Shown here: positions 21,927-29,682 of the stretch, piece by piece
How positions within the stretch are numbered: position 1 is the first letter of the stretch
Layout: the number at the start of each line of letters is the position of its first letter
Assembly (NCBI GenBank): GCA_003487005.1
Contig: DNFG01000108.1
Coordinates: forward strand, 1-35,447
DNA length: 35,447 nucleotides
From: Bryobacterales bacterium
Lineage (GTDB): Bacteria > Acidobacteriota > Terriglobia > Bryobacterales > Bryobacteraceae
Direction: 5' to 3'
Translations under genes and position numbers: made by a program
Notes under the pieces: generated by a model
Databases searched by the model: none
What the model was told of the DNA's origin: nothing
The model's input: only the letters and a program-made list of their open reading frames with translations

Positions 21927-24485
21927 ATGTCTGAGATGCACGGCAATAAAGAGGCCGTATCGGTACTTGGATCGCTACTGCGATCTGCCGATGAATCGTG
22001 TCCGCTGATTCTGCTGGGCGCGGGAGCGTCGTTCCGCTCGGGCGTCCCGACCGCAGCCGATGCAGTGAAACAGATAGCGCGACTCGTCTATTCAGAGCGG
22101 GTGCTGAAGGGTTCCCGGCCGCCCGAGCGTGTGAAGCCCTCCGAATGGGAGGTGTGGCTGCGCGAATTCGATTGGTTTCTGCCTGGGACAGACCGTCTAG
22201 CTGAGAACTTCCCGCTAGCGGTGGAACATCTGCTCACACCCGCGGAATTCCGGAAGCGCGTATTGCTTGAATTAATGCGCCCGGTAAACGGCATCAGTGC
22301 AGGATATAAGATTTTAGCCGAATTCGTGATGCGTGGCCTGATCCGAACCATGCTCACTACGAATTTCGATGCCTGCCTCCCTGACGCTCTGAGAGAGAGA
22401 CAGCCACACATTCGCCATATCCATGAAGTGAATCGTGGGCGCGGCGACTATGACCAGTTCAACGTTTACAGCAAGTGCCAGATTGTCTGGCTTCACGGAC
22501 GTGCGGAACAGTACTCGGATAAGAACTCGGCCGGCGAAACCAACTCACTAGATGCAGAGCTGGTATCGCGAATCCGCCCGATGATGGATGCCTCACCCGT
22601 TACCGTGATCGGCTATCGGGGCTCGGAGCCCTCGATCATGGAGGGCCTCTTCGGCCAGCACAGGCAAGGACGTCTCGACTTCCCGAACGGCGTTTATTGG
22701 TGCGTCCGGCACGGGGAGGCCCCACACCCCAATGTTGAGGCCTTCGCACGGCGTCTCGGCTCGAACTTCCGGATGCTCAGAATAGATGGGTTTGACGAGC
22801 TTTTGTCAGATCTGTCAATAGAGCTCGCGGGACATGATCGTTATGTGGCTGGCGGCGCCGCGAGATTACTCCCGGACGGTCAGGCATTCGATGAGCGCGT
22901 CGTCGAGCGGGCCTCAATAGATGAACTCGACATGGATCTCGCTCTTTCGATACTGAGCGAATACTGCAAGAAGCTCGGAAGAGCCCCCCTTACGCGGGAG
23001 ACGCTGCCGGCACTGATGCGCGAACAAGGGCTGCTTTTCCCAGACTCCACTGGTGACAAAGTAACTGTGGGTGCGCTGCTTCTGTTTGGCAAACGCCCTC
23101 AGGACATATTCCCGCATGCGGTGGTGGTGCTCACTGAATCTGGAAAGAAGCGCGAAATTTACGAAGGAAGTCTCATCGTCCAACACCGTCGACTCCTGGA
23201 GAAACTGGAAACCGAGGATGTCAACCCGCAACTGAAGCTAAAGAAGCGTCGACAGCACACAGACCAGCCCGCATACCCGCCCAGGGTCCTGGTGGAGCTA
23301 CTGGTCAACATGCTGGTGCATCGGGATTACGAGGTCCCGGAGTCGTCCAGCATCGAATTGCACCCCGGAGCCGAGATTGTTTTCAGTAATCCTGGCACTC
23401 TCACGCCGAAGGTCGCTGGGAAAGTGACGATTCAAGAGGACGGCAGAATCATACTCTCCGAGGGTGTCACCGATCAGCGCAATTCCTCCCTCTGCGATAT
23501 CTTCTTCGGGATCAGTGCGATGGAGCGGGCAGGTACCGGCCTCATGGATGTCGGACAACTCATGTTGGACAGTGGCGGCGGGTTCGCGTTCTACCACCAC
23601 AACTCCGAATCCCGTTTCAAAGCCGTCGTGGCGCAGCCGCAAGCCTCTGCCGGATCGCGGGTCGTCGCTAGGTCGACCGTACCGACTGGCCTTTACGTAC
23701 TCAACGCGCTGCCGTTCTCTGTTATCCCGGCAAGCATTTCAGTTGTCCAACTTACTCAGCCGCTTCGCTACCGACCTCCGAACATCGATCTCGCGGAGTG
23801 TGGCACATTTGTGAACCGCGGCACCGAGTTGTGGAGTTTTGCGCCACTGCCAATTCTCACGGAACTGCTTGACCCCATCGTGGTCAGGGGGGCGAGCAAC
23901 TCCCTCCCACGCAAGAAGATCGAGGCTTCCGAGGACTCAAAACGGGTCCTCTCGTGGTTGCTCCGGAAGCACTTTGAATATGAGCTGGAATCGTTCGAGG
24001 AAGATGGCCTGACTCTCGAGCTTGGTCGTAAGCACCGGGCGTACTTTGCAGGGAAAGATCGCGGGGTGCGCACGGTGGTATGGAATAGTGCGCAACGTCG
24101 CGGCAATAGGCGCGAAGTCGTGAAGAAGCGGGCGGACGGGTCTCGAGCTTGGTTTGAGAACGAGGGCTTTGGATACGACATAGTGGACTTGAGCGGACTG
24201 TGGTGCGTGCGCATCAAGCCGTTTTACATGTTTACCGGCACTGATGCACTCACGCCACTGCCGGCGTTTACGAGGACTGCCAAGGCAACGCGCCGAATCA
24301 AGTTTGATCGCAACAAGAACGTCGAGGCTGATCTCGCTTTCTGGGCGAGCTTTCTCGGTCGAGGCGCCGAGACGATGAACATCGGTGATCTTCACGTTGA
24401 CGATCTCCTCATAGACATGACATTCCTGACAGTAGAAGTGCCCGAGGTCGGATTGAGCCAACATGACCCTGAACATAAGAATTGA
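21927..24485 (+). CDS. SIR2 - HATPase - probable APAZ effector partner of short pAgo
   Basis: An 852-aa three-part protein. Residues 1-300 are a SIR2-like NADase domain: GAGAS (31-35), TTNFD (144-148), WLHG with catalytic-position His190, and IGYRGSEPS (228-236). Residues 330-570 match the ATP-binding part of RecG/Schlafen-type proteins: VGALLLFGKRPQDIFP, then ELLVNMLVHRDY (Asn461, Asp467), FSNPGTL (486-492) and the glycine-rich ERAGTGLMD (533-541). Residues 575-852 are a probable APAZ region, with WCVRIKPFYMFTG and FTRTAKATRRIKFDRNKNV. The downstream Argonaute overlaps it by 23 bases. In known SIR2-APAZ/short pAgo (SPARSA) systems, target recognition triggers NAD depletion and cell death; those partners are about 570 aa and lack the middle domain. 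The APAZ call is by position and pattern, less sure than SIR2. Confidence 0.8.
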   Translation: MSEMHGNKEAVSVLGSLLRSADESCPLILLGAGASFRSGVPTAADAVKQIARLVYSERVLKGSRPPERVKPSEWEVWLREFDWFLPGTDRLAENFPLAVEHLLTPAEFRKRVLLELMRPVNGISAGYKILAEFVMRGLIRTMLTTNFDACLPDALRERQPHIRHIHEVNRGRGDYDQFNVYSKCQIVWLHGRAEQYSDKNSAGETNSLDAELVSRIRPMMDASPVTVIGYRGSEPSIMEGLFGQHRQGRLDFPNGVYWCVRHGEAPHPNVEAFARRLGSNFRMLRIDGFDELLSDLSIELAGHDRYVAGGAARLLPDGQAFDERVVERASIDELDMDLALSILSEYCKKLGRAPLTRETLPALMREQGLLFPDSTGDKVTVGALLLFGKRPQDIFPHAVVVLTESGKKREIYEGSLIVQHRRLLEKLETEDVNPQLKLKKRRQHTDQPAYPPRVLVELLVNMLVHRDYEVPESSSIELHPGAEIVFSNPGTLTPKVAGKVTIQEDGRIILSEGVTDQRNSSLCDIFFGISAMERAGTGLMDVGQLMLDSGGGFAFYHHNSESRFKAVVAQPQASAGSRVVARSTVPTGLYVLNALPFSVIPASISVVQLTQPLRYRPPNIDLAECGTFVNRGTELWSFAPLPILTELLDPIVVRGASNSLPRKKIEASEDSKRVLSWLLRKHFEYELESFEEDGLTLELGRKHRAYFAGKDRGVRTVVWNSAQRRGNRREVVKKRADGSRAWFENEGFGYDIVDLSGLWCVRIKPFYMFTGTDALTPLPAFTRTAKATRRIKFDRNKNVEADLAFWASFLGRGAETMNIGDLHVDDLLIDMTFLTVEVPEVGLSQHDPEHKN

Positions 24486-25965
24486 TTGCCTACCTGAGCC
24501 AAAACTGATTTTCGGAGGCAATGAAACCGGCGTCGAGCCTCGGAGGCTCATGGCGAAGTACGGGGCGGCGGACAAATCGACGCCGAAAGAACTTCGTGTT
24601 GGAATCGTGGGTACGGCTGCGGATGTTCAACTGACACGCGCGTGGCTGCCAAAGCTCAACAAGATGGCAATTGCGCGAGAAAAGAGCGCTCGTCGTTATC
24701 CTAACTGGCCTGGGGCGCCACAGGCACTGGGAGTGACGTTTGTCGTTGAGGACAGATTTGTGCGACCCCTTGATGAGGATCGGCTGGCACTCGCTCTGCA
24801 CCGGTCCTCGGCAGGAGAGAAGTTTGAAGAGCTGCTGGAGTTGTTTGACGCCAAGATCCAGGGGCTATTTGGCGATGCCAGGCCCGACTGCATCATCGTT
24901 TGCCTACCTGACGAGCTGGCCGACATGAGAATCAGCAACCCAAGGCTCTCGGCCGGCGAACGAGAGGCTCTTGAGCGCCTACAGCGGGAGGAGGAACAGG
25001 AACAGATGTCTCTCTTTCAACCTTCCCCGGAAGAACTGAAAGCAGCAGAGGAGTTGCGCACTCAGGCAGAAGACCTGCTGTTCCGAACCTTTTATCGTGC
25101 TCTGAAAGCCAAGGTCATGACGCACCAGAATCCGGTGCCAGTCCAAGTCCTCCGCCGGGAAACGATCGTGCGCCCCGACGCCGAAGGCCACAGCCACGCC
25201 ACGCGGGCCTGGAATTTCGCGACATCACTCTTCTACAAGTCAGGGCACGAGCCTTGGCGTCCGGCCGATCTGCCAGCCAACACGTGTTTCATCGGAATTT
25301 CATTCCATCACCTCAAGCGCCGTGAAGGGGACGTCGTCTACGCCAGCGTTGCGCAGGCTTTCTCAAATGAGATAGAACCCTTTGCGCTTAAAGGCTCACT
25401 TGTTCCTCACGATCAGCGGAGAGACCGCCAGCCTTATCTCACCGAGGCTCAGGCAGCAAGCCTTGTGACCGACGTGCTCGACAGGTACGAGGGACTCGCT
25501 AGTATGCTTCCCGCGCGTGTTGTCGTGCATAAGTCAAGCACCTACCAGCCAGAGGAGGAGAAGGGATTCCGATCAGCGGCTGAGGCCCGAGTCCCGGCAT
25601 GTGATCTGATCTGGATGCGCAGCACGGCCTTTCGCCTCATCCGCAAGGGAATGCAAGAGCCCTGGCGCGGGACCCTGTGCACCATCGGAAATGAGACCTA
25701 TCTGTTCACGATGGGGTACGTTTCTTATTGGGACGAGTATCCTGGCCCGCACATTCCGGCGCCTCTTGAGATAGGTTCCTGTGGGGCCACTGATATCCGG
25801 GAGCGCGCTCGCGAGATCTTGGCGCTGACGAAGATGAACTGGAACTCAAGTGAGGGCCTCGGCCGATACCCAATCACAATTTCTTTTGCCCGCAAGGTGG
25901 GGCTGCTTATGACGGAGCTATCTGATAATCAGACTCCCAATCCCTCATATCGGTTCTACATGTAA
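24463..25965 (+). CDS. Short prokaryotic Argonaute (MID-PIWI)
   Basis: A 500-aa Argonaute of the short class, lacking N and PAZ domains. Residues about 40-245 form the MID domain (RVGIVGTAADV, CIIVCLPDEL, then a charged helical insert near 165-210). Residues 270-500 are PIWI: CFIGISFHHLKRREGDVVYA, RVVVHKSSTYQPEEEKGF (352-369), DLIWMRSTAFRLIRKG, then GTLCTIGNETYLFTMGYVSY and the closing LTKMNWNSSEGLGRYPIT and RKVGLL. The first catalytic Asp position (GISFHH) is Ser, so it is probably slicing-inactive, as usual for short pAgos. It likely binds a guide and target and signals to the SIR2 partner, whose gene overlaps it by 23 bases. Unusually long insert between MID and PIWI. Confidence 0.9.
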   Translation: MTLNIRIDCLPEPKLIFGGNETGVEPRRLMAKYGAADKSTPKELRVGIVGTAADVQLTRAWLPKLNKMAIAREKSARRYPNWPGAPQALGVTFVVEDRFVRPLDEDRLALALHRSSAGEKFEELLELFDAKIQGLFGDARPDCIIVCLPDELADMRISNPRLSAGEREALERLQREEEQEQMSLFQPSPEELKAAEELRTQAEDLLFRTFYRALKAKVMTHQNPVPVQVLRRETIVRPDAEGHSHATRAWNFATSLFYKSGHEPWRPADLPANTCFIGISFHHLKRREGDVVYASVAQAFSNEIEPFALKGSLVPHDQRRDRQPYLTEAQAASLVTDVLDRYEGLASMLPARVVVHKSSTYQPEEEKGFRSAAEARVPACDLIWMRSTAFRLIRKGMQEPWRGTLCTIGNETYLFTMGYVSYWDEYPGPHIPAPLEIGSCGATDIRERAREILALTKMNWNSSEGLGRYPITISFARKVGLLMTELSDNQTPNPSYRFYM

Positions 25966-25982
25966 CTCAAACCGCAGCACCA

Positions 25983-26000
25983 GTTCCCTGTATCGGGAAC
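25983..26000. terminator. Hairpin between the convergent Argonaute and VirB8-like genes
   Basis: GTTCCC (25983-25988) and GGGAAC (25995-26000) form a 6-bp stem with a 6-base loop in the 52-base gap between convergent stops. Only a short T-run follows on the plus side (CTCATTTC). Position favours a shared terminator; the stem is modest. Confidence 0.4.
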
Positions 26001-26017
26001 CTCATTTCACCAGCCTA

Positions 26018-26782
26018 CTACCGATCTAGCAGGGTACTTTTCTGGTCAAGCCCGATATCTCGATCCCCAACCATCTGCTGCTCCCAAAACTCCCCGACGA
26101 GCAGACCAGACGGATGCTGTTGCGAGCGGCCGGAGTAGACCAGCCTAACCTGGTACCTGCAGACCATCTTCTCGGTCTGCTCGATTCGCTGTGTCGTGAC
26201 CCGGTGGATCTCCTTCGCCGCGAAGACCTGGTAGGCCCAGGGCATTCCCGCGACTGGTTCGATGGATCGGATCTTGATGCTCGAGGTGATGGACTCGGCC
26301 TTGATCTTGCCCAGGGTGTCGTCCTCCCGGAACTTGTTCATCGTGAAGGTGCGGAGGTTGACGGTCATCAGGTTCAGCGCGTCGGCGTACTGGCGTTCGA
26401 CGTTCGCCGGTGTGTAGGTCAGGTAGGCGTTGAGGAACCTCCTCACGATGGCGCGGCCCTCCACATCGGTCGGGGCAGTTCCCGTTTCGGAGGAGGATGA
26501 GCTCAGGGCTTGGACGGAGGGCACGAGCGGAGTCCGGACATGCAGGGCGGTTCCCCCGACAACGGTTGCCTCTCCAGCCCCATCTACGCGGATTACCACC
26601 GGCGGTTGTATACGCACGTAGGCAAAGAGCCCGAGTGCCAGTAGCGCCAACAATCCGCAGGTGAGGCCGAGCACGGCCATGCGGTTGGCGTAGGCGCGTA
26701 GAGCGCCGTCCATCTCGTAATACTTGGAGATCTGCTGCTTATCCGGAAGCTTTGATCGATCCTTGCGTTGAAGGCTAAACAT
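26018..26782 (-). CDS. VirB8/TrbF-like inner-membrane T4SS protein
   Basis: A 254-aa bitopic protein with a short cytoplasmic N-terminus, one membrane helix at about residues 35-57 (MAVLGLTCGLLALLALGLF), and a periplasmic domain. The domain matches the VirB8/TrbF pattern: IVRRFLNAYLTYTPANVERQ, then ALNLMTVNLRTFTMNKF, then a strand-rich part with WAYQVFAAKEI and MVCRYQVRLVYSGR. VirB8 proteins link inner and outer T4SS rings. AAAGGAGG precedes the start, 15 bases after the VirB6-like gene. It is the last gene of the first conjugation block before the cargo. Confidence 0.8.
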   Translation of the reverse strand: MFSLQRKDRSKLPDKQQISKYYEMDGALRAYANRMAVLGLTCGLLALLALGLFAYVRIQPPVVIRVDGAGEATVVGGTALHVRTPLVPSVQALSSSSSETGTAPTDVEGRAIVRRFLNAYLTYTPANVERQYADALNLMTVNLRTFTMNKFREDDTLGKIKAESITSSIKIRSIEPVAGMPWAYQVFAAKEIHRVTTQRIEQTEKMVCRYQVRLVYSGRSQQHPSGLLVGEFWEQQMVGDRDIGLDQKSTLLDR

Positions 26783-26797
26783 CGCCTCTCGCCTCCT

Positions 26798-27988
26798 TTA
26801 GGCTGAATCCGAATTCCGAGAGGGAGCCGCCACTCTCGACGCCAGCCCCCGCCCTGCCTGAACCACTCGCTGGCCACCTTGAACGCCAAGCGCTGCCGCA
26901 GCGCCGGCAAGCCATCCAACCGCATGGGGGATGTTGACCGGACGATGTTGACCCATCGATCCCGTTGATTGCCGTGGACCCGATGGAGCGCCAGTTTGAG
27001 GCGTTGTGCTGCCCACGGTTTGTCCCGCGCCAGCGGGAGGCGGCGGTGCGGGTGGCGCGCCGCTGGGCACAGCACTACCCGTTCCCGCGCTCTCCGCTCC
27101 ACTACCGGAAGACGCGGTGCGGCCGAACCCTTCCGTCGCACCGGATGCGGTCGCCACAGCCGCCTGCGCCATCGCCGCGGCGGTTCCGAGCACCGTTAAC
27201 ATAGTCGAGCCCAGGTCGCCCTCAACGATCCGCTTCGCCAGGAAGGGAATCAGCAGGATGCAGACGGAGAACAGGATGCTCGCTGCGGCAAGCAGCACTT
27301 CTGCGGTGGCACCTGTCAGCAGCCCGCCGAAGTTTCCCGCACCTGTGATCGCAGCCATGCTGTTGATGTTCAGAGCAATAGCGAGCCGGCAAAAGACTCC
27401 GTAGATCAGCCCCCAGGCACCGAAGATCATGAAGTTGATCGCGTACCGCCGAGCCAACGCGCCGAACCCCATTGTCGGCAGGAGCGCCAGCACGAGTGGG
27501 CCGGTCGTGTACAGGATCGTGCCGTAGAACGCGTACAGGATCGCGAAGATGGCATAGGAGACCGGATAGAGAATCATGGCGATCAGCAACAGCACCGCGC
27601 TCATGAGCCCCGCGATGCCGCCCGTAACCATGTTCAAGAACGTGCCCGAGCCGGCCGCAGCTATGAGTTCATTCCTCCAGTTCCGGAAGACATCACTCGG
27701 GCCAACTCCGGCCATAGCGTGAGCGAGTTGGTTGAAAGCATCCAGAGCGGCTCTAACGACAGAATCGTAGACCGTACCTCCATTGAAGAAGAGCAATCCC
27801 AGAGCTAGGTACTTCACGGCCGACACCCCGAGCGCACGGACATCGCCCCCACGAACCCACGCCTCGTAGACCGCGAAAAGGAGCGAAGCAAGGAGAATCC
27901 CGTAGGCGACGGTGAGAATGGTGCTCATCAGGCCAGCCGAGTTGATCCCATTGAGGGCCGTATTGAACATCTGCTCAAACAGAAACAC
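26798..27988 (-). CDS. VirB6/TrbL-like polytopic channel protein
   Basis: A 396-aa protein with about six or seven membrane helices between residues 15 and 285 (for example LGLLFFNGGTVYD, LMSAVLLLIAMILYPVSYAI, VLLAAASILFSVCILLIPFL), the size and layout of VirB6/TrbL. A glycine-rich region with GSGTFLNMVTGG lies between them. The C-terminal 110 residues are a flexible Gly/Ser/Pro-rich tail typical of TrbL proteins, with a short hydrophobic piece near 350-375. The start is a GTG at 27988 behind AGGAGG. VirB6 forms the inner-membrane part of the translocation channel. Confidence 0.8.
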   Translation of the reverse strand: MFLFEQMFNTALNGINSAGLMSTILTVAYGILLASLLFAVYEAWVRGGDVRALGVSAVKYLALGLLFFNGGTVYDSVVRAALDAFNQLAHAMAGVGPSDVFRNWRNELIAAAGSGTFLNMVTGGIAGLMSAVLLLIAMILYPVSYAIFAILYAFYGTILYTTGPLVLALLPTMGFGALARRYAINFMIFGAWGLIYGVFCRLAIALNINSMAAITGAGNFGGLLTGATAEVLLAAASILFSVCILLIPFLAKRIVEGDLGSTMLTVLGTAAAMAQAAVATASGATEGFGRTASSGSGAESAGTGSAVPSGAPPAPPPPAGAGQTVGSTTPQTGAPSGPRQSTGSMGQHRPVNIPHAVGWLAGAAAALGVQGGQRVVQAGRGLASRVAAPSRNSDSA

Positions 27989-28000
27989 TGCTTTGACCTC

Positions 28001-28849
28001 CTACTTGTTCAGCTCGGTGAGCTTGTTCCGGGTTTCGCGCGTGAATCGCGCCGACTCCTTCATCCGGGCGCTTTGCGTCGCCAACTCGATCGTCCGGATC
28101 CGCATCAACTCCGCCAGTGCCTGTTGGGTGTAGGCGTGTGAACGAACAAGCCACGCGCCCGCTTGTGCGCCAATCATCTCGGCCGTTCCGGGAGCGGTGG
28201 ACTGCAGGGCGGTCATCATCTGCTCGGCGGCGGCAAGTTCCTGATCGGCGATGGCGTCGATCGCGATGGCCCGTTTCATAGCGGCCTGGGCGGCGGCATC
28301 CGAACTGTCGATCAGGTCGCGTTGCGCCGGATGAGCCTCGGCCGCAGCAGGAAGCGGCGTATAGACGGCGGAGAAATTCCCGCCGACGGCTCCGATCTGC
28401 CCGGCGTCCCTGGAGAGAAGCACGGATTCGAGTTGCCGCGGGTTCGGCAATGTGGCGCTGCGAACGATGACATTCCAGATCCCGCGAATGGTCGCGTAGA
28501 TGCCCTGAACCTGCCCAACCAGGGCGCGCGCCCGGTCAATCGCCTGCTGCGGGTAGATCACGTTCCGCTGGAAGTCGAAGATCGCGCTCATGATCTGTTG
28601 TACCGCGGTCATGATCGAGTTGATCTGCTGCAGGATTGGCCCGATCACGTTGCGAAGGGTGTTGTTGACGCTCGTCATGACGTTGTTCAGCGTGTTCATT
28701 CCGCTGGTGACGATGTTGATCAAGCCGAGCAGAAAGCCGAATTGCGCGTTGGCCGGCTGAGGCGCGAAAAACGAGACGATCAGTAGAAGTGCGATCAGCC
28801 GTGTCCGGTTGCGTACGAGGATGCTCCAGAGTTGGGACAGTGCTGGCAT
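28001..28849 (-). CDS. Secreted VirB5/TrbJ-like protein, copy 2
   Basis: A 282-aa protein with a signal peptide (hydrophobic LIALLLIVSFF, cleavage at ANA-Q near residue 35) and a mostly helical mature part, as in TrbJ/VirB5, which sit at the pilus tip or periplasm. It is a clear paralog of its upstream neighbour: compare LPNPRQLESVL with LPNPSRLEAVM, HPAQRDLID with HPEERNLID, and RFTRETRNKLTELNK with NFTRESRTKVSELSK. TAGGAGG precedes the start, and the VirB6-like gene starts 12 bases after its stop. TrbJ assignment rests on position, export and helicity. Confidence 0.7.
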   Translation of the reverse strand: MPALSQLWSILVRNRTRLIALLLIVSFFAPQPANAQFGFLLGLINIVTSGMNTLNNVMTSVNNTLRNVIGPILQQINSIMTAVQQIMSAIFDFQRNVIYPQQAIDRARALVGQVQGIYATIRGIWNVIVRSATLPNPRQLESVLLSRDAGQIGAVGGNFSAVYTPLPAAAEAHPAQRDLIDSSDAAAQAAMKRAIAIDAIADQELAAAEQMMTALQSTAPGTAEMIGAQAGAWLVRSHAYTQQALAELMRIRTIELATQSARMKESARFTRETRNKLTELNK

Positions 28850-28857
28850 CGTTCCTC

Positions 28858-29682
28858 CTACTTGCTCAGCTCCGAGACTTTCGTCCGCGACTCCCGCGTG
28901 AAGTTGGCGCCCCGCTTCAGCGTCATCGTGTCGTGGGCGAGCCGCGCTGCCTCCTGCCGGAGTTGCCCGGCGAGCATTTTCTGGATGTGCGCCTGGCTCT
29001 GGAACGCAGCGATGTAAGCGGCAGCCGCTGACATGGCAGCGCTGCCGGGGGCTATCCGCGTAGCTTCCTCTTCGATGGCCTCTGCAGCTCGCAGTGTGTT
29101 GTCCGCCGACGCGTCGCCCATCTTCAGAGTCATGAGTTGATCGATCGCCAGGGCGTCGTCGACGTCGATCAGGTTGCGTTCCTCGGGATGAACCTCCGCA
29201 GGGGCCGGGAGTGATCCAAAGGTCTGCTGGAATTCCGCAACAAGTTGCGCGTGATCCCCGACCTGGCGATTCCGCATCACTGCCTCCAGGCGGCTCGGGT
29301 TCGGCAGCTGTGCGCTGTTGACACCAATCGAGTACAGGTTGCTGAGGAGGCCACGAAAGGTCGCGATCAGGTTCGTGGCGAGATTGCGGGCGCGGTTGAT
29401 CTCCGAAAGTGGCCAGACGACCTGCTCCCAGAGGTTGCGCAGCTGATTCAGGAAGCCCTGAAGGGCCTGGGCGGCGGACTGGACACCCTCCAGCAACGGC
29501 CGCATCGTGTTGTTGATGAAGCTGAGGATGTTATTCGCAACCTGATTCACCAGGTTGAACGCCCCGGTAATCCCTCCGAGGCTGAACTGCGCATGAGCCG
29601 GTTGAGGCGCAACAATCGCCATCGCCAGGATCAGGGCCAAGCTGACGGCAAGGAGTTTCGTGAGATGTTGCCAGTCAAGCAT
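28858..29682 (-). CDS. Secreted VirB5/TrbJ-like protein, copy 1
   Basis: A 274-aa exported protein with a signal peptide (LLAVSLALILAMAIVAPQ, cleavage at AHA-Q near residue 31). The mature part is helical with Asn/Gln-rich amphipathic segments (VNQVANNILSFINNTM). It is the tandem paralog of the gene 8 bases downstream. The start overlaps the VirB4 stop by 8 bases. Likely a periplasmic or pilus-tip component of the secretion system. Two copies may form a heteromer or replace each other; inference. Confidence 0.7.
   Translation of the reverse strand: MLDWQHLTKLLAVSLALILAMAIVAPQPAHAQFSLGGITGAFNLVNQVANNILSFINNTMRPLLEGVQSAAQALQGFLNQLRNLWEQVVWPLSEINRARNLATNLIATFRGLLSNLYSIGVNSAQLPNPSRLEAVMRNRQVGDHAQLVAEFQQTFGSLPAPAEVHPEERNLIDVDDALAIDQLMTLKMGDASADNTLRAAEAIEEEATRIAPGSAAMSAAAAYIAAFQSQAHIQKMLAGQLRQEAARLAHDTMTLKRGANFTRESRTKVSELSK

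Noticed and set aside
21927..24485. RecG helicase considered because of the HATPase-like region
   Set aside because: No helicase motifs are present; the match is only to the ATP-binding domain often mislabelled as RecG-like.
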